64,000 bases of DNA from Limnomonas spitsbergensis (taxonomy: Eukaryota > Chlorophyta > Chlorophyceae > Chlamydomonadales), in contig JAYJMM010000116.1 in the NCBI GenBank assembly GCA_037349105.1, positions 4,092,001 to 4,156,000 of the forward strand, in the 5' to 3' direction. Positions 20,664 through 32,915 of the stretch are shown here, piece by piece. The position numbers were made by a program, and so were the translations under genes. How positions within the stretch are numbered: the stretch's first letter is position 1; every line of letters starts with the position of its first letter. Below the pieces are notes generated by a model. The model worked only from the letters and a program-made list of their open reading frames with translations. It had not been told where the DNA came from and made no database searches.

Positions 20664-22651
20664 ATGCTTCGATGGAGGAGGGGCCTGTCTCATGGATTCG
20701 ACAAAGCTATGATCCGTGAGGCCATGGTGCTCATGCGAGTGCTCAGCCAGGCGGTGTGGTGGCTTATCCATGTTGCAATGCTCTGGGCAATAGCAAGCTT
20801 GCCGGGGGATCTGCATGACGCTGCATGGCATCCTAGGTCTGGCAAAATTCAAATCTCACAGAAGGTGGCCGTATTTTGTTGCTGCTTCCTAGCAAATGTG
20901 GCTGCATTCTATCGCATCCGCATCAGCAACCCTGGCACAGCTTTGAGACAAGCTGCAAGCTTAAAAGACAGCACCGAGAAGCTCATATTCTCAGCGGGTG
21001 CCGTGTTCAGTGACGATGTTAAGGTGCAGAGGATCGGAGACGCATGCGGTGCTTGCGGAGCAGGTCAACAGCTGCCCTCAACCAAACACTGCCTGCTGGT
21101 CAGTTTGCCAGTGCATGCTCATCTGATCTGCTGGTCAGGCCCAGATCTATGTTAGCTTGCCTCATCTTCTTTTTGAAATTACTTGCAGTGCGATTCATGT
21201 GTCCTTGGATGGGACCATCACTGCTGGTGAGAGATCTTTATTAAGTGTACGCTTTGGCAGTGGGAGTTGGGAAAGCCTGCTTGTTATGCTGAGCCTTGAT
21301 GCAAATCACTTGGACTGTTGATATGCCTGAAGCAGTGCTTTATGCTTGAAACATCAGGCAACCTTGACTGCTGATGTTCATTATACATGTCACCTTCTAC
21401 TGGTCGTGTACTTTGTCAGATTTTTTCGTTTGACCTTGACCAGGTGGCTGGGAAATTGCATCGGGCAAAATAACCATCGATACTTTTGGATGTACCTTCT
21501 AATGCAGGTAAGGCATAACATTTGCTTCAGCAGCATGCTAGCATTGTGACGCAAAGGAAGCAAGTCAGTCTGTCGGTGATGTAGCTTTCTTGTGCTGTGT
21601 TTTAAGGTATCTGCCACATTAAGGCAAACATGCGAGCTTTCTGTGTCCCACCAGGTATCGACAAAGCCGACTGGCCCACGTTGACCTTCAACACCCTGGC
21701 TGCATCAATTCAGCATTACTCATCCATTGGGCAGGCTTTCCAGTTTTAGAATGCATAAGATAATGGAGTCATGCCCTTATCTGACGACAGCTTTATTTTC
21801 TGACTGCCTTGTGACCTTGCCAGTCAGCCGTGGCAGCCGTAGCCTTTGACCTGGTTTTCACTTCGTGCCATATTGGCCCCAATGCCGGTCCGCGAGATAT
21901 CGTCATGTTCTTCTTCATCCTGGCTTTCCTTGGACTCTCCTTTATCTTCATCGGGGGCCTTCTTGCTTTCCACACATACCTAGCTCTGACTGGACAGGTG
22001 CGCAGACAAGTTTTTCCTGAAGGCTCTCTTGTTGTAGTTGCTCCTAACTGTGTAAGGGATCAACTGAAAATTGTCGCACCTGTCAGTTCACACGTGTAAT
22101 GGGTGGGCCCAGCGCATTCTATACAACTAATGCGTGTGCTGGTGGCATGTCTTACCTTATTGCCCCTTGCAATGCCAGGGTTTATTTAGCAATAGGTGCG
22201 CAGATATTTGCCTGCACTCAATGCCTGCTCTTCTCCTCATTCAGACCACGAGGAGCATCTCGCATTGGATGAAGGGGAAGACGTCTGGGAGTCACTGGGG
22301 CAGACACATTGCAAGCAGTGCGGCTGGGCTGCCTGGAACAGCTGCCAGCAGCTGTGAAGCTATGTTGCTTGAGCATAGTACTGATCTAGAAAGCTTGCAC
22401 ATCCCACCTGGCAGGGTAAGGGGAGGGATTTGCTCTGTGGCTGTGGGAAATCTTTTCCTTTTTTTCCGGGGCCTTTCTCGCAGCCGCGCTGGCACGCCAC
22501 GTCTCGACGGTCTCGTCCCCTCATCTCTAATTTTGATGTGCATGGACAAAGTCTGCGACAATCAGTGGTACAGCTGTTTCTGAACTTGAATCCGATGATT
22601 TACTCGTTTCTTTTTCTTCAGTTCTTCTTTGGCCAGAAATGTGTACTGTGA
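20664..22651 (+). CDS. DHHC-type protein S-acyltransferase
   Basis: This integral membrane enzyme palmitoylates cysteines of substrate proteins. Exons 20664-21098, 21189-21226, 21444-21507, 21824-21997, 22245-22415 and 22484-22651 give 349 aa. Two membrane segments (VWWLIHVAMLWAIA and VAVFCCCFLANVAAFY) precede the cysteine-rich domain. That domain is assembled over three exons: CGACGAGQQLPSTKHCLL, CDSCVLGWDHHC, WWLGNCIGQNNHRYF. Two more membrane segments follow, then TTRS at the position of the family TTxE motif. The catalytic DHHC is intact. The residue after it is Trp instead of the usual Pro, created at a split codon (TG|G). If the intron 22416-22483 were retained the ORF would stop at 22583 instead, with the same length by chance; the pyrimidine-rich GTAAGG...CAG stretch favours splicing. 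The downstream neighbour NIP7 is convergent. Confidence 0.9.
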
Positions 22652-23043
22652 ATGCCTCGCTGTGTCCACCTGGCCTGCACATCTCTAAAAAAGACTGCCA
22701 GCCACCATGCATGCATGCACAGCGTGGGGCCCATGCCAATCCCACCATTACAGGCTGAGGCACCTCGACCACAACCATGCACACAATTCTTCAGCCTGCA
22801 GTCTCTGTTTGTCAATCTATAATAACATCAGTACTACACATACCCTTCCGACAGGTCTCCTTGCTGGTATTCTTCACCAGTCAATATGAAATATTTTGAC
22901 ACACTAGTGGCTAGGCTAAAAAAAGTGGATTGAAATTCCATTCACGTTGTCTAAATCTAAACCTACATTCCTAAATCAAATGCAATACGTCATGTCTGAC
23001 AAAAATATGTACCCCCCCCTCGTCATTGCTTGTTAGAACCCGA

Positions 23044-24821
23044 CTAGATGTCATCTTCTGCGCGGAGATATTCACCTGCAGCATAGCAGGGATTGAAATT
23101 GTAGCAGATAAATCTCCTGCATTACAGACGTTAGCTTACTGTTAACCACTGGGCTGATTGGGACCAAACCCTGTCCGGCCAGCGGTCGGTTGCCAAAGCA
23201 ACCGAGCTTGCTGCACAAAGCCCTGCCGGCTGCAGGCCAGGTTGAAGCTGATAAGGACCCATAAATAAACAATGCTGTGCCTTCCAAGTGTGCAGATCCA
23301 CTGATGCAGAAGTCCTCATATTCCAGTTTCTTGAGAACATACACACAGTACCCGTGGCACATAAATCAACCGTACTGTACTGAACTCTCAAGCCAAGGAT
23401 ATAAAATGTCAAAATGTGAGGCATAACATGATCAGGAGAACAAAAGAACCAAAGCTTACCAACGTCAGCCTGGTGAAAGGCCACGATGCCTGAAGGGTCC
23501 ATCGTCCGGCAGTCGTTGGTGGACTTTCCTGTCACGCCAAATCCCAGCGGGATATCCGACATTGAGTAGATGACCACGCCAGTATAGGCAGGGGTGTTCT
23601 CAGTGATGCGGCCCAGCCCCGACTTCAGGACGTTGTTGCCGTACAAGAACTGCATCTCTGCCGAGGGCTTGACCCAGATCTGCATGGGGGATTCCATCAG
23701 GTGCATACCATTACGTCATTGTAGTGAGTTTGCAATATATCGAAGGCAAGACTTGCATGGAAAGGTAATATTGTAATCCATGATTCATTTGCTTCCGGCT
23801 GATGACTGCTGTTACTTAAAGTGAACAGCAGATGGTCATGCAATGGACAATGGACATGTGAACACAAAAGGCGTTTTTCCTCAGACCAATGAACATGTGC
23901 TCATCAAAGGTCATGTACTTCTACATGGCTCAGTTTGAAGACTGAAATATCAAATCATCACAGGACGCTTCATGGACACATGTTTAAGAGTGAAAGTATG
24001 CACACAAGAATTTTGATCCTCAGACTTGTGAGTGTTTGCACATCAAAGGTCATGCACTTCTACATGGCTCAGTTTGAAGACTGAATATCAAATCATCACA
24101 GGACGCTTCATGGACACATGTTTAAGAGTGAAAGTATGCACACAAGAATTTTGATCCTCAGACTTGTGAGTGTTTGCTCATCAAATGCCATATACTTCTA
24201 CATGGCTCAGTTTGAAGACTGAAATAACTAATCATCACTGGAAATTGCATGATGGGTGACCATGGTGTAGGTGGGTTCCACAATGGTAATGCAGCAAGTG
24301 AATAACAAAACTTGACGAGGAAAAGGCCTGTCAAAAGGATGCACTCGGGGTACCTGAGTGGACCCCCCATGCTTCATAACGGAACCAGCGCAGTAACCAT
24401 GCAATACTCTAGTTTGCCCATGTTCCCTCCTGCATCTCTGACCTCCCCCCAGGAAGTACCTTGTATTTTGCATACTGTGATAGCAAGTCCAGAGCTCCAA
24501 CTGTAAGTCTGAATTTGCCAGTATGCGTCAGCTTTCCCATACAGGTTCCAAGCGCCACCAGCTTATCCCGCGCCACCTACAACACGGGCCACCATGTCAG
24601 TGTGTGCAGGTCTGGACTTGCTGGTGGCTATCATGATGCGCCCCCCTCACATTTGTGGCCTTCTTCATCAGCGCTTCCCTCACGTAGAACACACGGTTCT
24701 TCTGGAGCCGGAAACAGTGCGGCTCATCTGGCCTGTCTATCAAGTTCTTGATGTTCTTGCCGATGAACTTATAGAGCTTTTCGAAAACCATCTTCGTCTC
24801 ATCTTCGGTGAGAGGCCTCAT
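23044..24821 (-). CDS. NIP7: NIP7, 60S ribosome biogenesis factor
   Basis: NIP7 acts in the nucleolus in 27S pre-rRNA processing and 60S assembly; its C-terminal PUA domain binds RNA. Exons 24821-24651, 24576-24460, 23679-23460 and 23075-23044 give 179 aa (human 180). The sequence is highly conserved: [57 protein letters not shown], then [37 protein letters not shown] and [16 protein letters not shown] at the end. The last exon is only 32 nt. An upstream in-frame TTG does not change the start, because the ATG matches the family N-terminus. The 780-bp second intron contains a 139-bp tandem duplication. Confidence 0.98.
23880..24250. repeat. 139-bp tandem duplication (about 2.5 copies) in NIP7 intron 2
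   Basis: The string CATCAAAGGTCATG and the following TACATGGCTCAGTTTGAAGA recur from 23902, 24041 and 24179. Copies 1 and 2 differ at only a few bases over the block that includes GGACGCTTCATGGACACATG. Confidence 0.85.
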
Positions 24822-24998
24822 CCTGATCAATTGTGAAGAGCGATTGCGCGGCGGCTTGTTTTGGCTTGGCCGTGTACCGCGCTGTACTGCCTAGCTTTCA
24901 CAAAAAAGACGAGAAGGAGGAAAACGAACGGAATAGGCTTTGTCACGGATCTGAAGTCAAATAAACATATATCTGAAGCTTGAAGCACTTCACTTGCC
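24822..24998. promoter_or_regulatory. Compact bidirectional promoter (NIP7 / dynein thioredoxin)
   Basis: Only 177 bp separate the two start codons, so both 5' UTRs and promoters lie here. No box is claimed. Confidence 0.55.
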
Positions 24999-26138
24999 AT
25001 GGCGAGCACTCTTCCTACACTTCAGTGCAACATTGAGCAAGACAGCGCGCTGGAGGCAAAACTCGCGGATAAAGGCCTGAAGGGTATGTTCAATCTACGT
25101 CGATGGTCACAAGCACGAATTCGATGCATTAACATGTTGTAATCTCGTAGTTGTCGAGCTGTATTCGGAGTGGTGTGGCCCTTGCAAAAGTGTTATTCCA
25201 ACATTTAAGAGAATTCGACTGGACAAAGATGACGAGAATGCGCTTACCTTCCTCACGGTATGTGTCCTCCCGAGGGTCTGAGCATGAGCTTGCATGAGCC
25301 CTGGGCTTCCCAACTTAATGATAGCTGGGGCATCTCCTGATGTAAGCAAACGAGGGAGCAGGCTTTTGAATGCGAGGAATCAAGCAGCTGACGAAATTTG
25401 TCATTCACAGGTGCGAGCAGAGTCTTGTGAATTCCTCGAGGTTGCAAAGGACTACAAGGGAAGAAGCGAGCCCTTGTTCCTTTTGTACCGGGTAAGTTGT
25501 TTATATTATCTCTCCAAGATGAAGCATGCATGCATAGATGCGTACATGGATAAGCAGGGCGAATCATTATTGCATGGAGTATTCTTGCATTGCATGGAGG
25601 ACATGGGCATCATGGCTGGACCATGGCAGATATATGCGTTAACCATGCAGGCCTCTTGACAAAGTAAGAGAAAGTCTGGAGTTGAACTCAACCTCTTTCC
25701 ATCATTGCTATCCTCAAATATTCAAGTGATAGTACATATATTTGTTGTCTACATGCATGACCACCAGAGCCTTCTTGAGTGAAGCATTTAACCCTATCGT
25801 GTTTGACATGATGATATTTGCAGAATGGGCAACTCAAGGCCAAGATAGAGGGTGCAAACACGCCACTTCTCAATTCACAAATCTTGTCTTTGACACCAGC
25901 CAATGCCGATATGGATGACCTGGAGGTGAGTTTTTTTCATTTATCCTGACATTTTATGCCCTTGCATCTCCATGAAGTCCATTTAGAAAGGATGAGAAAG
26001 GTCTTGCACCTCATTGCCTGAACATCAATCTGTGTGTTGTATTAGGAAAATCCTCTGTACATTGCCAAGCAAGAGCGTGCAAGGATTGCACGAGGCGAGG
26101 TTGTCAAAGATGCCAAGAAGGCGGCCAAGAAGAAGTGA
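24999..26138 (+). CDS. Thioredoxin-like outer-arm dynein light chain (LC3/LC5 type)
   Basis: Exons 24999-25083, 25151-25257, 25411-25491, 25824-25925 and 26046-26138 encode 155 aa, about 17 kDa, the size of Chlamydomonas outer dynein arm LC3. A single thioredoxin fold is visible: VVELYSEWCGPCKSVIPTFK with the intact WCGPCK redox site (about residues 30-45), FLEVAKDYKGRSEPLFLLYR where cis-Pro precedes the FLLY strand, then NGQLKAKIEGAN. The Lys-rich C-terminus (KDAKKAAKKK) lies beyond the domain. The YSEWCGPCK form and EGAN.PLL segment are typical of the flagellar dynein thioredoxins rather than of thioredoxins h or m. Divergent from NIP7. With the LC8-like gene at 8.3 kb it suggests the alga keeps flagellar genes. 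Confidence 0.88.
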
Positions 26139-27359
26139 GGGGAGAATGATAAGAGGCGATCAGCCAAACATTCTGCCTCCTAACTTCGATGCTGAAAGCA
26201 TGTGTATCATAAGTCTGCGACGCGAAGTGGAGGAAACGGCAGGGTTACTTGGTATGGCTGTTATGGTCCAAATCTCATACTGCTTACTGAACCATCAAAG
26301 GGTTGGAAACGGCACAATAGAGTTTGCCGTTTAGATGATGAAGCTGCATGCAATCGGTCTCTCTTTGGGACATTTTGGGCCCATGCATGGGGCTGACAGG
26401 AAGCATAACTAACCCTCGGTTGTGCATGGTCTGAATAACTTCTTTATCATTGTAATTTGTACGTTACAGGTACATGCATTCCTGCCTCGAAGGCCGGTTC
26501 AGGCGCGTCCTTGAACACCCTATCACCTTACCTCACCGTCCCCTTGACCGTCTCATATTTCCATACCGTGTAATTGTTGGTTACAGGATGCCCAGGAATG
26601 GAAGCTTGTTGAGTTTCATTTTAAAACACCTTACCTTGGCATCTGAGTAAATACGGTGTGTCATCTGTTGGTTCTGGCTCTCTACTGCAGCCACATTTCA
26701 CTGGTGTGGACCGAGGTGTGGAAATCTACATTTATTTGAGTCCTCAAAATTTGTAGTTTGCTCAGCTCAATCTTGATAACTGGTCCATAATACCTTCTAT
26801 GTGAATGCACCTTGCAACGCCTTGGACAAGAGGAGAAAGGCAAACCTTGCTGAAGCTGGACAAGAGGATAGAGGCATATCGCAGACTTGTAGAAACACAT
26901 GATTTAAATGAGCGTTCTCAAGATAAACAGTGTTCATAAAGTACAGGAAAAGCCATCAGGAAAAGACGGATAAGGGTTTGAGTTCAGTTAAAAGGCCTGC
27001 AAGATCCATGAGCGGAAGCAAAAGCACGACTCAAAAAACTTAATCATTGATCAACCTATCTAAGCTATGAAATGAAACAAAAAAACACGCAAGTTATGAA
27101 ATTTACACCCTTGACACCGGATGCACACTTCACTTATATCCAAATACAACTCAGGCCTCCCAAGGTTCATAAGTAGCCACTCTAGCTAGGTTCCTGAATA
27201 TAAGAGACAAGTAAGTTGGATCATTACAAAATCACGACAATCTTGCATCTACCGTCCGGTTGCCCTGCGCTTAATAACTCTACAAAAACAGTCTCTCCTC
27301 AGGAACCCTCCTTGCAAGGTGGTCTGGTTGCACCCATTATTCAACTATATGCAGGTTAC
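26139..27359. other. Convergent intergenic region
   Basis: 3' UTR of the thioredoxin gene with a TGTAA at 26451, then DNA without recognisable features up to the 3' end of the minus-strand Pro/Ala-rich gene. Confidence 0.5.
26451..26455 (+). terminator. TGTAA poly(A) signal candidate (dynein thioredoxin gene)
   Basis: TGTAA 313 nt after the stop at 26136-26138. Confidence 0.4.
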
Positions 27360-28757
27360 TCACTTGTTGCCACTGATGCTCGACATCAGGCCCTTAAAGA
27401 GTCTCTTCACAGCTCCTGGGCGTGCAATCACTGGAGCCGGGGTGGACGGCTGAATAGGAGAGACAGAGCTCAAGGAAGGACTGGCCCCAACCTTCATGGC
27501 GGCCGGCCCAGGACCAGGGGAGTGGCCTGGGCTGGCAGCGCTCCCAACTGCCTTCTGCCCCGTCTTCACAGTCAAGGGCACAGAACTAACAGGCACACTG
27601 CCACTGCTTGGTGCGGTCCCTGCAGCAGTGCCACCTCGTGTACTGCCTGGCGCTACTACGGGCGGCGTTGTCACTCCTACCCCACCCGGTGCTGCTTTTA
27701 ATACCGTAGAGGCCGCTGATGCCGAGGGTACTGGTAAGGGAACACTGGCCTGTGCTATTGCTGCTCCAGCTGCACTAGCTTTTGCTGTGTCTGCCGCACC
27801 TCTCTTGGGAGTCCGAGGGGACATATCCGATGTCGAGGCGCTAGCTGCGGGTGCGCAGGCGGCCAGCACATCTATGCTGCCGCAGTCCTTCATTGCAGCA
27901 GCGCTGCTCCCTGATATGGCCCCAGCCTCCAATGGCTCTTGGTGAGGATTGATAAGCAGAGAGTTTGTGGTATCCCTGGGGACAGGCAGCGGCGATACTT
28001 CATGCGCCGGTGGCTGCATGGCAGGATTTACATGACCTCTCCCAGACGTGCTTGTTGGGGACGTGAGCTTGACAGCAGCAGCTGAGGAGGATGCCTTGGG
28101 GGACAGGACTGTTGGGCGCCGGCTGGCAGGCGGGGCGGCTGTGGGAGGTTTCGCTCTGGGTGATGCTGATGACGAGGTGGCCGTTCGTAACGCCGCGTTG
28201 GCTTGCCGAGGGTTGGTGGTGGAGGGAAGTGCAGCAGAGGGTGGCTGAGGTTGCACAGGGGGAACGCCGACTGGATTCTTGGCGCTGGGTGACGAGATCA
28301 GGAGATCCTTCACTCCCCGAGGTTTGCTCAGCTGCCCCACACTGGACATGGCCGCAGCTGGCGGCCCATGCGACGATGAACTGGCGGGCGCGGGTGGCTC
28401 CTTGGCTCTGCCCGCTGCAAGCGAGGTCACGCCAAGGATCTGCAAGGAGCCGTCTACCCCGCCTTCAAGCGCATCGTGTTGGAAGTAGAAGACGGTGTTG
28501 AGGGCGTCCAGCTCTGCCTTGCTAGAGCCCAGCCAGCTTTTCTTCCCCCCTGTATGCTGCAGGAGGGCTGGGGCCCTGGAGCTGAAAGAATCCGGGATGG
28601 CTTGGGAGCCATGCACGCTGCTGGCTGTGAGCCTAGTCGCTGAAGCTGCGGCATTGATGCTTTTGGTGCCGTAGACAGTGGAAAACGTAAAGGGTGGAAG
28701 CTTTGACAAGATGGCCTCAAGTGCTGCCGTGTCTTGAGCTTTCTTGCGGGTCGGCAT
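27360..28757 (-). CDS. Pro/Ala/Ser-rich protein of unknown function (465 aa)
   Basis: A single open frame starts at ATG 28757. The first about 110 residues look globular: MPTRKKAQDTAALEAILSKL, PPFTFSTVYGTKSINAAA, then KAELDALNTVFYFQHDALEG and DGSLQILGV. The rest is low-complexity Ala/Pro/Ser/Thr with scattered basic residues and no membrane segment or known motif. I do not recognise the N-terminal domain. The stop codon overlaps a near-consensus donor (CAACAA|GTGAGTAAC), so the gene may instead splice there and continue. The long frame in GC-rich DNA, together with a well-behaved N-terminus, supports a real gene. Confidence 0.6.
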   Translation of the reverse strand: MPTRKKAQDTAALEAILSKLPPFTFSTVYGTKSINAAASATRLTASSVHGSQAIPDSFSSRAPALLQHTGGKKSWLGSSKAELDALNTVFYFQHDALEGGVDGSLQILGVTSLAAGRAKEPPAPASSSSHGPPAAAMSSVGQLSKPRGVKDLLISSPSAKNPVGVPPVQPQPPSAALPSTTNPRQANAALRTATSSSASPRAKPPTAAPPASRRPTVLSPKASSSAAAVKLTSPTSTSGRGHVNPAMQPPAHEVSPLPVPRDTTNSLLINPHQEPLEAGAISGSSAAAMKDCGSIDVLAACAPAASASTSDMSPRTPKRGAADTAKASAAGAAIAQASVPLPVPSASAASTVLKAAPGGVGVTTPPVVAPGSTRGGTAAGTAPSSGSVPVSSVPLTVKTGQKAVGSAASPGHSPGPGPAAMKVGASPSLSSVSPIQPSTPAPVIARPGAVKRLFKGLMSSISGNK

Positions 28758-31700
28758 CGAAGTACGTCCTCATCTCAAGACAGGCATGTCGAGCGCAATG
28801 CGTGCACCAGGCGAGGGTCGAATGCTTAGAAGCCAGTTTATTATAGGAGGATCATACCGTTAGGCTTCTGAAGCAAATGGTGAAATTTATATTCAGCACC
28901 TCCTCTCTTTCCTGTTGCTTCTGGAAGCAATGACAACGCTGGTGTGAACGTATCGGTACGTGGACAGCAAGTGTGAGCCATTATACGACGCGCGGGGATA
29001 ACGCGTACCCCAAGCGGCATTTCCGTTCAGAGGTGGCCATTTTTATCAAGCGTCTTCATGCACCTCCTATAAGGGAAAACTATCCCAGCGAATGATGTTA
29101 ACATCAACGAGTTCATCGGGCCTGATCTCGGCAGAACTGGCAGTTTATCTCACCAAGCGCACACACGAAGTTGTTTAGGGATCTCCTTTATGGGAGACAG
29201 TATAACGTGTGCCTATAACGTGAAACAAAAAGGGACTAAAAAGTAAAAAACGCAGAACAAGAACCTACTATGCCGACGCGACGGCTGACGACGCTCGGCA
29301 GGCACCGGGGTGGGTTGCTACGTAGTCTTCTGTCGCAAGTGCGGCCTCGATTAAAAGAAGCGCATTAACAATGCGATTATATTGTGCACAACGTCGGATG
29401 TAGGCGATGTGTATTCGAAAAGCTTTTGGGCCGCGCGGCGATGACACTTCTCGCCCGCCTCCCGCCCAAGATAATACCGCACTAATACCGTACGGGTGTC
29501 AGCCGCTCATCGCCCAGCACCGACGACTCTGATGAAGCATAGGTCGCGGGTTCGGTACCTGCCGAAAAGTTATCGCAGACCATGCGTCATCGCCCTGACA
29601 CGTAGATGGTTGTTCGCACCCGACAGAACATAACAAGCCTGAAAAACAGCGAAGGTTTCAAGAAAAAGAAAAGACACCTAAAGAAACCCGGGGAAGGTGA
29701 AAAAGATCCCCGGGGTACTTTCCGCCGTACCGGTACCTGGTGATTATGTTTGACAGGCCATTGCAAGGCACGGCAACCCAACGGTCAGTTAAGGCACAGT
29801 CAAGAAACGCTCCCAACACCCCATGCTAAGATCGACAAGGAATTTTTACCAGGCAGGTCTCTGGGCAGGTGTGGCAGTTAGCTCAAAAGTGCTGCGTAGT
29901 GTGTGTGGCTAGGGAAAGAGTCATCATATCATTACCAGTAACACAATGCGGGAAGAAATTATGTTCATGCCTTTTCCAGTTCTAATTTGCTCCCCCCCCC
30001 CTTCCTCATGAAAAGGAGGCCATGGAGGTGCCTCTCAGCGGCCTCATCGGACAGCCGCTCAGCAACCTACATGCACAGCATCCAACAAACAATCAGCATC
30101 CACCAGGCAATCAGTCCAGCCATTTTCCGGGTAACATTCAAATTTTACCTCCCTGAGAATTCCCTGAGTGACGTCTTGCTTACACTGCATCAAAGAATCA
30201 GGCGATCAGTAATGAATGAACCCTCTCCATAGTAGTACATGCAAGAGGCTGGATGCCAACCTGTGAAGTTTTGCTAAGTTTTTACAGTCCATCAGAATTC
30301 ATGCATGGGACATGTGCCCGTAAACCGGTACAGGCACTTGATACTCTAGGACAGAAAGTGAAAACCAGTGACCCCCCTGGGCAAGCAGCTAGCACACAAC
30401 CATGACAGTTGCGTGGGAATGAGCCCCATAGTGCAGAAGATAAGCCCCAGCCATAAAACATGACGTGGGTGCAAAAGAGTTCGATTGAGCACCGCCTAGA
30501 GAATCAGGGGGGAGACGGGAAATTTGGCAAAGTTTTGAGATGATTCTCCTAGGCTACCACTGAAACAATAAGAAATGTATGAAAATGTTTTCATAATTTC
30601 TGCACTATGTACCTCGCTACCTGGTATACCGTAGACGTCCTTAGCCTTCGCACCGTTTAATGTTGATTGGCCCGCGCGGAATATGACTCGGCTCATTTAT
30701 TAATTTTTGAAGGGTTGCAAAGCTTAACATACGGTAATCGTGGAAATCTGAATTGTTTTGCCTGTGTGTACCGATATACCGGTAGTACAAATTTCCCACA
30801 TTTTCCCACTGCAATACTGGTTTTCTTATCGTCATGCACTCATGCTCTATGCGTTCTCTTCTACGCCTGCAGTTGCTATGCCTTATCTCGCCATCGAAGC
30901 GCCAGTTTCCGTTTATGTGGCTCCGCGGAGTAACATAGAACTGTTGATGGCCCCTGCAGCTTCATAAAATTACTTTGTGGCATTGCGGCTTAAAAAAATA
31001 CTATTATTAGCCCCGTGCGAAGGCAAAGAACGTCTACGGTACCCATCGATGGAATCATCGTGGCTTTGAGTTCCCGAGTGGGGATTATGAAACAGTATGT
31101 TTGGTCGTGCCATGAAACACAGCACTTGTAGGATACTTGCCTGCCCCTCCGGATCTTTGTTCCAAAGATTGAAACTGAAACAACAAGAAGAAGATGCTAC
31201 ACCTATAGACCATCGAGGATTGTGCGGTCGATTGTGCCGGGAGGTGTGGGGAGTGTAGCAATTCGAATGGATAGTTTGGTGCTCCTCAAACTAAAAAATC
31301 TGAACTCGCAACGTTCAAAACAGTGCATGTTTACTTATCAACGGTTAAGTTCCCCTCGCTCTGTCTACCCGCATCCTACGCGCTGGTATAACACATGGAA
31401 CGACCAAGAACCTTAAAGTTCTGGTCGAGCGGTATCCAGGCCGTCAGACAAGCCGTCACTGCAATTTCACTGCCCCCCTCGCTATGTTAGTGCGAGGGGG
31501 GGGCAAATGACAACTGGTAACACCCCATCACTCAAAGTTGTAGAGCTTGACGAGAGCATTCCAAATCTGGTCATGAATTTTTGTTTTGGTCTAGAGGGGG
31601 TGGGGGATATAGGGGGGCAAAGTGTGGTGGGGGAGGAGGATAAAAGAAAAACATGTTTTGGGGGAAATCGGTACCATAAAACGGGATAGGGTCCGCGTAC

Positions 31701-32915
31701 CCCGGTCGAGAATTAATATATCAAATTCGTTATGCAGGCAAAAAGTAACCTCCTCCACGCATGCACAGCTGAATTGTTTTTGATATTTGGTGCCGGAAAC
31801 AATACTCCGCGCAACGCCCAAAATAGTTGTACGCCATTATTCTGTCGCGCACCACTCCGCGCATCTCCAAAATAATTAATTAAACGCAGAGTCAAACCAG
31901 GGGTCAGACCGGTTTCACGGTCTATTTTTATAGACGTCAGAATGACGCCATTGGTACACCGTTGCATTCCTTATGTCAATTACTGTCAATCTGCGTAATA
32001 AAATATAACACAGTAAGCCAGACCCTTCTTAGCATGCAATTTGGGCATGTGGGGGGGGTAACGGCTCCGCAACCTTAAGCATTGTTGTTCGTACAACCAA
32101 TATTGAGTCAAACAGTGTAGCTGCCACGGTAGTTGCTATGAATTAGGTAATGACAACGTGTGAGAATTGTTAAAGGGTCTTCAAAATTACAGACAACCCT
32201 GTGGCTCTAAGGAATGTCCAACATGGGAAAGAGTGCAAGAAAATGACTGGTTGGCTACGGAGAATACCATCTGAGCAACAGCGCACGATAACATCAATAT
32301 TCTATCATGCTTCGACTAATCCGGCAGACCTCGCTCCTGCTCCTGCACAAGGAGCCAATCTGGAGCCTGCCCATCCCCTTTGTAATATAGGCCTCCCCTA
32401 CTAGTTTGAGGAATATCAGCCAAGTCAGGGGCCATCCGCAGTTGGGGTCACGCCAACTAACGGTGTTTTAGGTGCATGGCCTTTTGACATTTGTGAACCA
32501 GCTACATTGGTTAATACCATTAGGAGCACACTGTTGGGCTGATTGAATCTGACCCCTTCCATCCCCAGAATTTTCTATTTCACTGAGAAATAAAGGTGTG
32601 ATCAAGTTCCGGAGACGGGGGGGGAGACAGCCAGGAATCGTTGAACATTTTCTTGACAATGGGGAGGGTGACTTTCCTTTTGCGCCCTCCTCGTATTAGT
32701 GTATTTTCCCCCCTCCTTCAAGCCTCCTGTCAATTCTCCTGCCACCTGGGATGCCAACGGCTAAGTATATTCAATTTTAGGAAGTGATCACATACTTAGA
32801 CAGGCTCAGTTTTGCTGTGAATGATTAAAACAGTGTTATGAGGAGGTTGTAGCAGCGGGTGTCCATTACCAACATGTGTTGTGATCTCGATTTGAGATTA
32901 TTCTCAGCGTTTGGC
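28758..32915. other. 4.2-kb intergenic stretch, no supported gene
   Basis: Both strands were read; only short unconnected ORFs appear. It holds the second MITE-like copy (31676-31930), homopolymer G or C runs (about 29990, 31495, 32050) and CATGCA-rich DNA. The right end is the outer boundary of element 3. Confidence 0.5.
31676..31930. mobile_element. MITE-like element, intergenic copy
   Basis: Diverged homologue of 19120-19347, starting CATAAAACGGGATAGGG and ending near CCGGTTTCACGG. The two copies share the AATTAATATAT-type centre and the GCAAAAAGTA block, with many substitutions. Confidence 0.6.

Noticed and set aside
22416..22583. Reading the DHHC ORF straight through to 22583
   Set aside because: A 68-bp stretch with GTAAGG donor, long pyrimidine tract and CAG acceptor fits an intron and keeps phase; kept only as an alternative.
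27496..28501. Plus-strand ORFs opposite the Pro/Ala-rich gene
   Set aside because: Composition shadows in GC-rich low-complexity DNA; the minus frame is longer and has a credible N-terminus.
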